This document shows positions 25,182 to 34,237 of a stretch of DNA of 64,000 nucleotides, piece after piece. A program made the translations under genes and the position numbers. Source of the DNA: Amycolatopsis australiensis (GTDB lineage: Bacteria; Actinomycetota; Actinomycetes; Mycobacteriales; Pseudonocardiaceae); the NCBI RefSeq assembly GCF_900119165.1, contig NZ_FPJG01000006.1, positions 6,014,001 through 6,078,000 on the forward strand. The letters are read 5' to 3'. Under the pieces are notes generated by a model. That model saw nothing but the letters and a program-made list of their open reading frames with translations. It made no database searches and was not told the origin of the DNA. How positions within the stretch are numbered: position 1 is the first letter of the stretch; every line of letters starts with the position of its first letter.

Positions 25182-26177
25182 GTGGTCGGCATCAAGGACG
25201 TCGCGAAGCGGGCGGGCGTCTCGATCGGCACGGTGTCCAATGTGGTCAACCGGCCGCACGTCGTCGCGGCGGCCACCCGGAACCGGGTGCTGTCGGTGAT
25301 CGAAGAGCTCGGCTACGTCCGCGACGAGTCGGCGCGGCAGCTGCGGGCCGGCCGCAGCCGGATCATGGGCCTGCTGGTGCTCGACCTCGGCAACCCGTTC
25401 TTCGTCGACGTCGCCCGCGGCGCCGAGCAGGCCGCGCACGCCGAGGGCCTCAACATCATCACCTGCAACAGCGGGCAGCGCTCCGACCTCGAGGCCTCCT
25501 ACCTGGCGATGTTCGCCGAACAGCGGGTCCGCGGCGTGCTGCTGAGCCCGGTGTCGACGTCCGGCGAGGCCCTGCGCGCCTTCCGCCGCAGCGGGACGCC
25601 GTACGTCTTCGTCGACCGCAAGGCACCCACGTCCGAGGCGAGCTCGGTCGCGGTGGACGACGTCGCGGGCGGCGCCCTCGCGGCCCGGCACCTCCTCGAA
25701 ACCGGCCACCGGCACATCGCGTTCGTCAACGGCCCGGCGATCCTCGCCCAGTGCCGCGACCGCGAACAGGGCCTGCGCACGGCACTGGCAGGCTCGGCGG
25801 TGGAGCTGACGGTGCTGGAGGCGATCGGCCTCGACGTCGCCTCCGGCCGCGACGCCGGCGCGCGCCTGCTCGGCACGATCCCCCGCCCGACGGCGGTGTT
25901 CTGTGCGAACGACCTCCTGGCCCTGGGGGTGCTGCAGGCCATGGTCGGCGCGGGCGTGCGCGTCCCGGACGAGATGGCGATCGTCGGGTACGACGACATC
26001 GAGTTCGCCGGCGCCGCGGCGGTCCCGCTGACCTCGGTGCGCCAGCCGGCCCAGCGCCTCGGCCGCACGGCGGCGGAGCTGCTGCTGGCCGAAACCGGCG
26101 ACACGGCGGCCGAGCGCCAGGCCGTGGTCTTCACCCCGGAGCTGGTCGTCCGCGAGTCGACCCGCGTCCGCCGCTAA
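25182..26177 (+). CDS. LacI-family transcriptional regulator
   Basis: A 331-aa sugar-responsive repressor. VGIKDVAKRAGVSIGTVSNV is the LacI helix-turn-helix at the N-terminus, and ESARQLRAGRSRIMGLLVLD is the hinge. The periplasmic-binding-protein-like core follows, with PTAVFCANDLLALGVLQAM and PLTSVRQPAQRLGRTAAELL. I chose GTG 25182, which has GAGGGGG at a normal distance and places the HTH at residue 3, as in the family. It is followed by an MFS gene on the same strand; the sugar is not evident. Confidence 0.92.
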   Translation: MVGIKDVAKRAGVSIGTVSNVVNRPHVVAAATRNRVLSVIEELGYVRDESARQLRAGRSRIMGLLVLDLGNPFFVDVARGAEQAAHAEGLNIITCNSGQRSDLEASYLAMFAEQRVRGVLLSPVSTSGEALRAFRRSGTPYVFVDRKAPTSEASSVAVDDVAGGALAARHLLETGHRHIAFVNGPAILAQCRDREQGLRTALAGSAVELTVLEAIGLDVASGRDAGARLLGTIPRPTAVFCANDLLALGVLQAMVGAGVRVPDEMAIVGYDDIEFAGAAAVPLTSVRQPAQRLGRTAAELLLAETGDTAAERQAVVFTPELVVRESTRVRR

Positions 26178-26186
26178 ACCGGTTGG

Positions 26187-26202
26187 GCCGCGCGCGGCTT
26201 TT
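26187..26202 (+). terminator. Terminator-like palindrome after the LacI gene
   Basis: GCCGCGCGCGGC (26187-26198) is a perfect palindrome followed by TTTT, in the 41-bp gap between the LacI and MFS genes. The stem is short (4 bp around a CGCG loop), so termination may be partial. Confidence 0.4.
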
Positions 26203-26218
26203 CGGCAGACTGGCGATC

Positions 26219-27448
26219 ATGGGGGCTGTGGGCGTGACGAACAGGTGGGTGCGGCTGCAGGCCGTGGCGGTGTCCGGTTCGTCGGCGGAAGGCCTGATGC
26301 TCGCGGCGCTGCCGCTGCTGGCCGTCTCCGTCACCACCGATCCGCGCGAGGTCTCACTGGTCGATGTGGCGGGCCAGGCGCCGTGGCTGCTGCTGTCGCT
26401 CTTCGCCGGGGTGCTCATCGACCGCGTGCGGCGGACCGCCGTGCTCGCCTGGGCCTACGCCGTGCAGGCCGCGGCCGCCGTCGCGCTCGCCGTCCTCGCC
26501 TCCGCCGGGCTGCTCAGCCTGCCCGCGCTGCTCGTGGTCGCGTTCGTCGTCACCTCGGCGCAGGTGCTCGGCGACGGTGCCAGCGGCGCGCTCGTCCCCG
26601 AACTCGTCGAGCCGGCCCGGCTGGCGCACGCCAACGCGCGGCTGCAGGTCATCGACCGCGGTGTCGTGCAGTTCGTGGTGCCGCCGCTGACCGGCTTCCT
26701 GGTCGCGGTCAGCGCCGGGGCGCCCGCGTGGCTCGCCGCGGTGTTCGCGCTCCTCGCGCTGGTGCTGGTGCGGCGGATCCGGTCGGAGTCGGTCGTCGCC
26801 GCGCGGACCCACCCGCTGCGGGACCTCTCCGCCGGCCTCCGGCACCTGGTCCGGACCCCGCTGCTGCGCTCGATCACGGCCAACGTCGCGCTCGGCTCGT
26901 TCGCGGCGAGCGCGGGCAACTCGATGTTCGTCCTCTACGCGACCCAGGTGCTGCACGTCGGCTCGGTCGGCTACGGCCTGCTGCTCGCCTGTCTCGCCTT
27001 CGGCTGGATCGCCTCGTCGTTCGTCGTGCAGAAGGTCGTGGACCGCATCGGCTACTCGTGGTCGATGCGGATCGGGCAGAGCTTCGGCGTGGTGGCGCAG
27101 CTGCTGATCGCCGTCCTGCCGCCGTGGCCGCCGGTGATCGCGGTCGTGCTGGTTTCGCTGACCGCGACCGTGCTGCTGTGGAACGTCTGCTCGCAGTCGA
27201 GCCGCCAGCGCTTCACCCCGGCGCCGCTGCTCGGCCGGGTGCTGACCAGCCACCGGGCGCTCGCCTGGGGCCTGACCCCGCTGGGCGCGCTGACCGGCGG
27301 ACTGGTCGCGGCGCACTGGGGGCTGCGCGCGGTGTGGGTGGTGGCCGCGGCGGTCCAGGCGGTGAGCGCGGTGCTCGTGTGGCGGACCCTCTCCCCCGCG
27401 GCCTTCCGCCGCGCCGAGCTGGCAACGGCGGAAGCCCAGCAGGTCTGA
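26219..27448 (+). CDS. MFS transporter (DHA3/EntS-like)
   Basis: About 409 aa with 12 predicted membrane helices of the MFS_3 type found in macrolide and siderophore exporters. Signatures include GQAPWLLLSLFAGVLIDRVR (helix 2 and motif A loop), ALVPELVEPARLAHANARLQ and SQSSRQRFTPAPLLGRVLTS. The start at ATG 26219 is near-leaderless, with a CAGACT -10-like element 7 nt upstream. It probably exports a small molecule; whether it belongs to the LacI regulon is open. A strong hairpin follows. Confidence 0.82.
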   Translation: MGAVGVTNRWVRLQAVAVSGSSAEGLMLAALPLLAVSVTTDPREVSLVDVAGQAPWLLLSLFAGVLIDRVRRTAVLAWAYAVQAAAAVALAVLASAGLLSLPALLVVAFVVTSAQVLGDGASGALVPELVEPARLAHANARLQVIDRGVVQFVVPPLTGFLVAVSAGAPAWLAAVFALLALVLVRRIRSESVVAARTHPLRDLSAGLRHLVRTPLLRSITANVALGSFAASAGNSMFVLYATQVLHVGSVGYGLLLACLAFGWIASSFVVQKVVDRIGYSWSMRIGQSFGVVAQLLIAVLPPWPPVIAVVLVSLTATVLLWNVCSQSSRQRFTPAPLLGRVLTSHRALAWGLTPLGALTGGLVAAHWGLRAVWVVAAAVQAVSAVLVWRTLSPAAFRRAELATAEAQQV

Positions 27449-27450
27449 TG

Positions 27451-27491
27451 CCGGGTGGCGCGCCGGGTCGGGGCACCGGCGCGCCACCCGG
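27451..27491. terminator. Strong bidirectional stem-loop
   Basis: A perfect 14-bp stem, CCGGGTGGCGCGCC (27451-27464) with its complement at 27478-27491, encloses a 13-nt loop. It lies exactly between the convergent MFS (ends 27448) and ROK kinase (ends 27496) genes and should stop transcription from both sides. Confidence 0.8.
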
Positions 27492-27495
27492 ACGC

Positions 27496-28386
27496 CTAAC
27501 CGCCCAGCGCCAGCGCCACCGCACCCAGCAGCGCCGCGTCCTGGTCGAAGCGGGCCGACACCAGCTCCGGCGGGAACGGGACCGCGTGGGCCAGCCGGTC
27601 CGCCAGCGCCGGCAGCAGCACGTCGGCCGAACGCACCAGGCCGCCGCCCACGGCGATGCGCTGCGGGTCCAGCGCGATCGCCAGGTTGGCCACGTGCATC
27701 GACAGCTCGTCCAGTGCCGCCGTCACCAGCTCCTTGGCCTCGACGTTCTCCTTGGCCAGGGCGAACAGCTCGCCGGCGGTGACCGGGCGGCCGAGCAGTT
27801 CGCTCGCCCGGCCGCCCAGCCCACGCCCACCGACGGCTTCCTCGAGCGGCGCCGCTCCGCTCGCGAAACCCTCGGTGTCCTGCGGCGAGCGCAGGTTGTA
27901 CCCGATCTCGCCCGCAGCTCCGTTGGCGCCGGTCAGCAACCGGCCGCCGATCAGCACCGCCGCCGCGATGCCGGTGCCCAGCGACAGGAACACCGCCGGG
28001 TCGGCCCCGTCCAGCGCGCCCCACCGCCATTCCGCCAGCGCCGCCGCCTTCGCGTCCGTGCCCACGGAGATCGGCACGTCCGGGAACTCGGCGGCGACCA
28101 GCTCCGCCAGGTGCAGCTCCTCCCAGCCCGGCACGTTCGGCGCGAGGAGGATCCGGTCCGGCAGCACGATCCCCGGGCTGACGACGCCGATCGCGGTGGG
28201 GGTGACGCCGGCGTCGGCCAGGAGCGCCCGCGCCCCGGCCAGCGCCCGCACCACCACCTGCTCGGCCCCCGCCTGCGCGTCGGTGTCCAGCCGGCGCGTG
28301 GCCAGCAGGTTCCCGTCGCGGCCGGCGAGCCCCAGCGCCACCTTCGTGCCGCCGAAGTCGATCCCGAGAATCCGTTCCCCGCTCAC
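27496..28386 (-). CDS. ROK-family sugar kinase
   Basis: A 296-aa kinase, probably acting on glucose or an amino sugar. LGIDFGGTKVALGLA is the N-terminal phosphate-binding motif, VGTDAKAAALAEWRWGA the catalytic-Asp region, and FLSLGTGIAAAVLIGGRLL the second phosphate motif. The Cys-rich zinc motif CxCGxxGCxE usual for ROK proteins is absent; SPQDTEGFASGAAPLEEAVG stands in its place. GTG 28386 overlaps the stop of the GH2 gene by 4 nt, so the kinase is co-translated and may phosphorylate the sugar that enzyme releases. Confidence 0.85.
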   Translation of the reverse strand: MSGERILGIDFGGTKVALGLAGRDGNLLATRRLDTDAQAGAEQVVVRALAGARALLADAGVTPTAIGVVSPGIVLPDRILLAPNVPGWEELHLAELVAAEFPDVPISVGTDAKAAALAEWRWGALDGADPAVFLSLGTGIAAAVLIGGRLLTGANGAAGEIGYNLRSPQDTEGFASGAAPLEEAVGGRGLGGRASELLGRPVTAGELFALAKENVEAKELVTAALDELSMHVANLAIALDPQRIAVGGGLVRSADVLLPALADRLAHAVPFPPELVSARFDQDAALLGAVALALGG

Positions 28387-31208
28387 TCCGAATACCCTCC
28401 GGTCCCCCGCACCACGATCCGTCCCGTGGTGAACCCGTCGACGCTGACCACCGGCGACGCGCCCCGCAGATCGGACGGCCGGTAGGTGGCGGTGAGCGTC
28501 TGCGACTGGCCCGGCCACAGCGTGATGTCGTTGTCGTCCCAGGTCGCGTTCGCGAGCTGGTTGTCGCCCGGCGCTTCCCGCCCGTCCGGCGTGCCGCGCC
28601 GCACGTCGGCCCGGAGGAAGAACGCCGCGCCCGGCGTCTTCGCGGTGTTCGTGACCGTCACCGTGGTGACGAGCGTGCCGCCGGGTCCCGGCTTCGTCGT
28701 GGCGACCGCGCCGACCTGCGACTTCGGCAGGTTCTGCAGCGCCTGCAGGTTGGCGTACTGCGAGAGCGTCGCCTGCGGGTTGCCGAGCGTCTTGGCCCAG
28801 TCGACGACGTCCTTCTGCGTGGAGAGCCAGTAGACGTTCCGGTCGACGACCTTCCCGTCCTGCTTCACCTGCAGCTCGACGAAGTAGACCTGCGCGGGCG
28901 CCGGCGCCTTCGTCTCGGCGGGCACCTTCGGCTTCAGGACGCCGGTCTTGACGCCCTGGCTGCCCAGGCTGATGCCGGACGCCGTCCGGTCGTCCAGGAC
29001 GTTGCCCGCGGTGTCGATGACGCGGGCCTGCACCGAGAGCCCGGACTGCGTCGCCGCGCCGAGGTTGTCCAGCGTGACCGTGCCGTCGTCGTAGCCGTAG
29101 ATCGCGTGCAGCGGCTTGTTCGCCTTCTGCGCGCCGAAATAGGCGCCCGGCTGGTCGCCGTCGTCGTTGTAGAGCGACCACAGCAGCGTCGGCCAGCCCT
29201 TGTTGAGCTGCCAGTAGACGACGCCGGTCGACGGGTTGGCCCGGTCCGTCGAGTGGTCGAGGAACGCCTCGAACTGCGAGCGGGTGTTCTCGTAGTTCGC
29301 GATGTTCGCGAGGTCCACATAGGACTCCAGCGAGTTCCACTTCCCGTACCGCTGCTGGATGGACTGGTCGAGCGTGTACAGCGTGCCGAACGCGTAGCCG
29401 CCGTGCCCTGGCTCGAAGTTCGCGTGGTACTGGTTGTACGCCGGGTCCTGCCACAGCTTCGCCTGCTCGGCCGGGGACAGGAACCGCTTGATCGAGTCGA
29501 GCGTCGGCACGGTGTGCCCGGCGCTCTGCTCGCTCGCGAAGCCCCACGCGCCGCCCGCGTTGGTCCGGCTGTCGTCGGAGGCGTCGAAGTGCGAGCGGTC
29601 GTACCAGTACGACGGCGGCACCCAGTCGTACGGGCCTTCCTTCTCCCCCGAGTTGCCCAGCGTGGGCGTGCTCTTGTACTCCGCCGAGGCGATCACCGGG
29701 ACCTGGAAGTCCTCCTGCGCGAACGCGGAGAGCACGGCGTGCTCCTGGTTCGGGAACGGCTCGTTGTCGCTCCAGCCGTAGTTGAACACGCTGGGGTGGT
29801 TGCGTTCGCGCTGCGCGATGCTCACCGACGAGTCGTGGATGATCCGCAGGTCCCGCTCGCCCAGCTGCCCGGCGGTGTCCGGCTGCCAGGCGTCGCAGCA
29901 CAGGAACCCGCCGATCACCAGCAGGCCGGCGCGGTCGGCCTGCTCGTAGAAGTCCTGCGGCATGTCGTGACCTTCGAGCCGGACGCCGGACAGGCCCAGG
30001 TTCTTGATCAGCGCGAGCTGGTGGGCGGTGTCGGCGGAGTCGTAGCGCAGGAACAGGTCCGGCGCGAAGCCGCCGCCGCGGAACACGAAGTCCCGGCCGT
30101 TGATCGTGAACTGCCGGGCGCCCGCCGGCAGCGCCGCCGACTTCCCGACCAGGCGCGAGGTCACCGTGCGGATGCCGAAGGTGCTCTTCGACGACGTCGA
30201 CAGCACGCCGTGCTGCGAGACCGCGGTGGTCAGCGTGTACAGCGGCTGGCCGCCCATCGAGTACGGCCACCACAGCTGCGGGTGCGCGATCTTCACCGGC
30301 GCGAAGGTCACCGTCCGCTTGGTGCCGGCCGGGATCGTCACGCGCTGCTGCACGACGATCGGCGCCCCGGCAGGCGGGGTGATCGTCGCGGCGACGTCGC
30401 CGGTCTGCCGGCTGGCCGCGTTGTTGGTGACGTCGACCTTCACCGTGAGCGAAGAGCTGGACAGGTCGGGCGCGTTGTCCTGCACGACATGCGCGTTCTC
30501 GCCGGTCAGCGCGTCCGAGACCTGCAGCGTCGGGGCGAACTGGATGCCGGTGTTGTTGTCCGGCGGGATCTGGCTCCAGTCGACCTGGTCGAGCGTGTAC
30601 ATCTTCGTCGGGTCGTTCGGGTACACCTTGATGGCGAGCGTGTTGCGGCCCGGCTTCACGAGGTCGCTGACGTCGAAGGTGTGCCCGGCGAAGGCACCGC
30701 TGACGACGTCGCGGGTGGCGACGAGCTTGCCGTTCACCCAGACATCGCCTTCGCCGACGATGCCCGGGATGGTCAGCTTCGCGTACTGGCCGGGCCGGAT
30801 GTCGGGGGTGAAGTCGGTGCGGTACCACCACGGGTCCGAGAACGGCTTGGTGACGACCGGGCCGAGCTTGTCGACGTAGCCGAAGCACTGGCGCATCCGG
30901 TCGGAGACGAACACGTCCGGGCACTTGCCGTTCTGCAGCAGCGCGGTGATCTCGGTGCCGGGCGCGCCGGCGTCGTCCGGCTTGACGCGCAGCCAGCCGC
31001 CGGTGGCGTAACCCGGCGTCGAGACCTTGTCACCGCCGTCCTTGACGTTCGCGGTGGTAAGGACCTGCCACCCGGACTGGCCGATCGTGCTGAGGCCGTG
31101 CGGGCTCGCCGTTTCGGCCCGGACGTCCTGCGCGGCGGCGGGTCCGGCCACGCCGACGACCCCGGGCACCAGCAGCAGTGCCGCGAGCAACGCGAGTTTC
31201 CGGCTCAT
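28383..31208 (-). CDS. Secreted GH2 exo-beta-D-glucosaminidase-like hydrolase
   Basis: A 941-aa exported GH2 protein with a signal peptide to about residue 27 (AGPAAAQ), jelly-roll, Ig-like and TIM-barrel domains. It resembles exo-beta-D-glucosaminidase CsxA of Amycolatopsis, which removes GlcN from chitosan ends. GPYDWVPPSYWYD and GGAWGFASEQSAG carry the nucleophile Glu. YGWSDNEPFP aligns with the acid/base segment, where this subfamily has Asp in SD rather than the classical GNE. The CsxA C-terminal CBM35 is missing. Related GH2 enzymes include endo-beta-mannosidases, so the exact glycan is uncertain. The start overlaps the permease stop (ATGA). Confidence 0.85.
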   Translation of the reverse strand: MSRKLALLAALLLVPGVVGVAGPAAAQDVRAETASPHGLSTIGQSGWQVLTTANVKDGGDKVSTPGYATGGWLRVKPDDAGAPGTEITALLQNGKCPDVFVSDRMRQCFGYVDKLGPVVTKPFSDPWWYRTDFTPDIRPGQYAKLTIPGIVGEGDVWVNGKLVATRDVVSGAFAGHTFDVSDLVKPGRNTLAIKVYPNDPTKMYTLDQVDWSQIPPDNNTGIQFAPTLQVSDALTGENAHVVQDNAPDLSSSSLTVKVDVTNNAASRQTGDVAATITPPAGAPIVVQQRVTIPAGTKRTVTFAPVKIAHPQLWWPYSMGGQPLYTLTTAVSQHGVLSTSSKSTFGIRTVTSRLVGKSAALPAGARQFTINGRDFVFRGGGFAPDLFLRYDSADTAHQLALIKNLGLSGVRLEGHDMPQDFYEQADRAGLLVIGGFLCCDAWQPDTAGQLGERDLRIIHDSSVSIAQRERNHPSVFNYGWSDNEPFPNQEHAVLSAFAQEDFQVPVIASAEYKSTPTLGNSGEKEGPYDWVPPSYWYDRSHFDASDDSRTNAGGAWGFASEQSAGHTVPTLDSIKRFLSPAEQAKLWQDPAYNQYHANFEPGHGGYAFGTLYTLDQSIQQRYGKWNSLESYVDLANIANYENTRSQFEAFLDHSTDRANPSTGVVYWQLNKGWPTLLWSLYNDDGDQPGAYFGAQKANKPLHAIYGYDDGTVTLDNLGAATQSGLSVQARVIDTAGNVLDDRTASGISLGSQGVKTGVLKPKVPAETKAPAPAQVYFVELQVKQDGKVVDRNVYWLSTQKDVVDWAKTLGNPQATLSQYANLQALQNLPKSQVGAVATTKPGPGGTLVTTVTVTNTAKTPGAAFFLRADVRRGTPDGREAPGDNQLANATWDDNDITLWPGQSQTLTATYRPSDLRGASPVVSVDGFTTGRIVVRGTGGYSE

Positions 31209-32641
31209 GCCGCCGTCCCTTCGGTGAAGGCTTCCTTGATCTCCTTGGGCCCGAACGGCCACGTGCGCTCGGCGCTGGCGTAGAGCAGGTACGCCACGAC
31301 GCCGAGGATGATCCAGCCCACCGAGAGCGCCTTCGAAAGCCAGTCGGCCGAGAAGTAGATGTAGACCCAGCCGACGAGCGCGATGAGCGTCGGGACCGGG
31401 TAGAACCGCTGCCGGTACGGCCGCTTGAGGCCGGGCTGGCGGCGGCGCAGCACCACGATCGCGGCGACCTGCGCCAGCGACTGGATGATGACCAGCGTCG
31501 CGACGGCCGCGTTGATCACCGTGGTGAGGGTGAACAGCGAGCCGAGGATCGTGATGGCGCCCATGGTGAGCACGCCCGCGGTGGGCAGGTGCAGCTTCGG
31601 GTGCAGGTTGCCGAACATCGGCAGGAACACCTTGTCGCGCGCGGCTTCGAACGGCACGCGCGAGCCGCCGAGCAGGCCGGCGAACACCGAGCCGATCGCG
31701 GCGATGACGATGAGGACGGTGATCGCCTTGGCGGCGCCGGTGCCCCACACCTGCTCGAGCACCGACGAAGCAACCGACTTCGCTTCCTTCAGCTGCTCCA
31801 GCGGGATCGAGCCGAGCACGCCGACCTGCAGCAGGAAGTACAGGCCCATGATGCCGAGGATGGAGAAGATGATCGACCGCGGCAGCGTCCGGCCCGGGCT
31901 GCGGACCTCGCCGCCGAGGTAGGCCGTCGTGTTGTAGCCCAGGTAGTCGTAGATGGCGATGATCAGGCCGGCGCCGAGGCCGCCCCAGAACGTGCCGTCG
32001 CCGGCGGAGCTGAACGCACCGGGGGTGAAGGCGAACGCCTGCGTGGCGCTGAAGTGCGAGAACGCCGCGACGATCGTCGCGAGCACGGCGGCCAGCATGA
32101 CCACGAACAGGACCGTGGTGAGCTTGGAGATCTGGCCGATCTTCCGGAACAGCGCGAGGATGATCACGAGCGTGATGCCGACACCGATGATCTTGCCCAG
32201 CGGTGTCGTGCCCGCGTCGTCGGTGACGCCGGGGATCAGGTAGCCGAGGTACTGGACGAGGCCGATGATGCCGGTGGACATGATCAGCGGGATGAAGAGC
32301 ACCGCGCTCCACACGAACAGGAACGGCATCAGCCGCCCGGTGCGGTACTGGAACGCCTCGCGCAGGTAGAGGTAGGTGCCGCCGGCGCCCGGCATGGCGG
32401 CACCGAGCTCGGCCCAGATGAGCCCGTCGGCCAGCGCGACGATCGCCCCGATGATCCAGCCGAACATCGCCTGCGGGCCACCCATGGTGGCGACCATCGC
32501 GGGAATCGTGACGAACGGGCCGATACCGCACATCTGGGTCATGTTGATCGCGGTGGCCTGCAGCGGGCCGATCTTGCGTTCAAGGGCCGGTTGCGCGGGA
32601 ACCGCGGCTCCGGGGTCCCCTGAACGAGTGGGTGAACTCAC
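31205..32641 (-). CDS. APC-family amino acid/amine permease
   Basis: A 478-aa permease with about 12 membrane helices. GPLQATAINMTQMCGIGPFV is the helix-1 substrate-binding loop, ELGAAMPGAGGTYLYLREAF the conserved helix-2/3 region, and DYLGYNTTAYLGGEVRSPGR the helix-6/7 loop. It is the first gene of a three-gene overlapping operon (permease, GH2, ROK kinase), so a positively charged amino sugar or an amino acid substrate is worth considering, although APC carriers are not established sugar transporters. It is divergent from a ROK repressor. Confidence 0.85.
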   Translation of the reverse strand: MSSPTRSGDPGAAVPAQPALERKIGPLQATAINMTQMCGIGPFVTIPAMVATMGGPQAMFGWIIGAIVALADGLIWAELGAAMPGAGGTYLYLREAFQYRTGRLMPFLFVWSAVLFIPLIMSTGIIGLVQYLGYLIPGVTDDAGTTPLGKIIGVGITLVIILALFRKIGQISKLTTVLFVVMLAAVLATIVAAFSHFSATQAFAFTPGAFSSAGDGTFWGGLGAGLIIAIYDYLGYNTTAYLGGEVRSPGRTLPRSIIFSILGIMGLYFLLQVGVLGSIPLEQLKEAKSVASSVLEQVWGTGAAKAITVLIVIAAIGSVFAGLLGGSRVPFEAARDKVFLPMFGNLHPKLHLPTAGVLTMGAITILGSLFTLTTVINAAVATLVIIQSLAQVAAIVVLRRRQPGLKRPYRQRFYPVPTLIALVGWVYIYFSADWLSKALSVGWIILGVVAYLLYASAERTWPFGPKEIKEAFTEGTAA

Positions 32642-32660
32642 GACGTGCCTCCGTCCGGTA

Positions 32661-32679
32661 GTTAGTAAAGTTTCTTAAC
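32661..32679. promoter_or_regulatory. Putative ROK repressor operator
   Basis: GTTAGTAAAGTTTCTTAAC, flanked by GTTA and TAAC, is an AT-rich imperfect palindrome in the divergent promoter between the permease operon and the ROK regulator gene, 20 bp upstream of the permease start. It resembles NagC/XylR-type sites. The remaining intergenic bases are ordinary GC-rich DNA. Confidence 0.55.
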
Positions 32680-32739
32680 ATAGAACGGCCGGAGCCGGAA
32701 GGGTTCCGGCGATAACCATGCGGCAACGCAGGAGGGCCA

Positions 32740-33951
32740 GTGGGGCAAAACGGGCCGCAGGTCGGAACTCCGGCGAACATGCGGGCGCTCAACCAGCGTC
32801 TGGTGCTCGACCGGTTGCGCGCACACGGCGAGGCCACGCGGCCGCAGATCGCGGCGGGCACGGGGTTGTCGAAGCCCACGGTGGGCCAGGCGCTCCTCGA
32901 CCTCGAGCAGCATGGATTGGTCCGGACCACGGGCCGCAGCCTGGCCGGGGCCGGGCGTGCCGCGGTGGTCTACCGCGCGGCGCCGGACGCGGGACACGTC
33001 GTGGGCGTCGACATCGGACGGCGCGCCATCCGGATCGCCGTCGCCGACCTGGACGGCAGCATCGTCGCGCGGCTCGACGAGCCCAACCGGTGCCGCTCCG
33101 CGAGCGCACTGGTGCGCACGGTAAGCGAATCCGTCGGCCGCGCGGTGGCTTCGGCGGGCTTGGCCGCGCACGACGTCGTCGCGACGGTGGTGGGCACACC
33201 GGGCGTGCCGGACCCGGCGACCGGCACGGTCCACCGCGCGCCGAACCTGCCCGGCTGGGAGCGCCGCGGGCTGCTGCACGAGCTCGTCGCGGCGCTGGCC
33301 GGGTCGGGCGCGGACGTGGTGGTGGAGAACGACGCGAACCTGTGCGCGGTGGGCGAGCACGCGCTCGGGGCGGCGCTGGGCGTGGACGTCGTGGTGTGCC
33401 TGACGGTCGGGACGGGGATCGGGATGGGCCTGCTGGTGAACGGCCGCCTGTTCCGCGGCGCCCACGGCGCGGCGGGCGAGATCGCGGACCTGCCGTACGG
33501 CCCCCTCCCGGCGGCGGCACCGGCACGCCGGCCGGGCCCGATGGAGACGGCGGCGGCGGGCCAGGCGGTGGTGGCGGCCGCCCACGCACTGGGGCTGGCG
33601 AAGGCGCGTACGGCAAAGGACGTCTTCCGGCTGGCCCGCGCGGGCGACGACCGGGCGCTGCGGGTGGTGGCGGAGGAAGCGGAGAAGCTGGCGTACGTGG
33701 CGTCGGCGGTGACGGCGGTCCTGGACCCGCAGCTGATCGTGTTGGCGGGCGGGATCGGCGGCAACGCGGACCTGCTGGTCCCCCCGATGCGGCGGGCCCT
33801 GGCGGCGACGGTGCCATCGGTGCCGGAGATCGTGGCGGGTCAGCTGGGCGAGGACGCGGTACTGGCGGGCGCCATCGCGACGGCGTTGGAGACGGCGCGG
33901 GACCTGGTGTTCGACCGCCGGGGCCTCCCGCGAGCGGCGGGAGAGGGGTAG
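32740..33951 (+). CDS. ROK-family transcriptional repressor (NagC/XylR-like)
   Basis: A 403-aa repressor. Residues about 13-75 form a winged helix (LVLDRLRAHGEATRPQIAAG, GLSKPTVGQALLDLEQHGLV). A ROK sugar-binding domain follows: VVGVDIGRRAIRIAVADLDG, VENDANLCAVGEHALGAALG and LTVGTGIGMGLLVNGRLF. The zinc-binding Cys cluster is absent here too. GTG 32740 has GGAGGG upstream. It most likely senses the amino sugar or its phosphate and represses the divergent permease-GH2-kinase operon. Confidence 0.9.
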   Translation: MGQNGPQVGTPANMRALNQRLVLDRLRAHGEATRPQIAAGTGLSKPTVGQALLDLEQHGLVRTTGRSLAGAGRAAVVYRAAPDAGHVVGVDIGRRAIRIAVADLDGSIVARLDEPNRCRSASALVRTVSESVGRAVASAGLAAHDVVATVVGTPGVPDPATGTVHRAPNLPGWERRGLLHELVAALAGSGADVVVENDANLCAVGEHALGAALGVDVVVCLTVGTGIGMGLLVNGRLFRGAHGAAGEIADLPYGPLPAAAPARRPGPMETAAAGQAVVAAAHALGLAKARTAKDVFRLARAGDDRALRVVAEEAEKLAYVASAVTAVLDPQLIVLAGGIGGNADLLVPPMRRALAATVPSVPEIVAGQLGEDAVLAGAIATALETARDLVFDRRGLPRAAGEG

Positions 33952-34018
33952 CTCGCGGGCTGTCGGGCACCGGACGCAGGCTGCGGCCTGGCGGACGGGA
34001 GCTGCGGATTTCCGCGCG

Positions 34019-34205
34019 GAGCCGCCACACCCCCGCGGCCCAGCGCACGCGAGCCGGGAACTTCGCCGCCGACCCGCCACCGCCCGCATCACGCGAGCCG
34101 CGACCTCAGCCGCCGAGCCGCCACACACCCCCGCCGCCCAGCGCACGCGAACCGGGAACTTCACCCGCCGCCGCCCGCATCACGCGAGCCGCGACCTCAG
34201 CCGCC
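34019..34205. repeat. Tandem duplication of about 94 bp
   Basis: Unit 1 (34019-34114, 96 bp) and unit 2 (34115-34205, 91 bp) are close copies, each starting GAGCCGCCACAC and ending GCGACCTCAGCCGCC, with small indels and substitutions. A third copy begins with GAGCCGC at 34206. The repeat fills the intergenic space after the ROK regulator (33952-34237), which holds no gene. It looks like slippage-type duplication in non-coding DNA. Confidence 0.75.
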
Positions 34206-34237
34206 GAGCCGCGCGCCGTCGCCTCGGCCGCCGGGGC

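Noticed and set aside
27496..30924. Apparent fusion of the ROK kinase with a long upstream frame covering the GH2 gene
   Set aside because: Only the kinase part is a real protein; upstream it is the GH2 gene in the wrong frame. The true GTG start at 28386 overlaps the GH2 stop.
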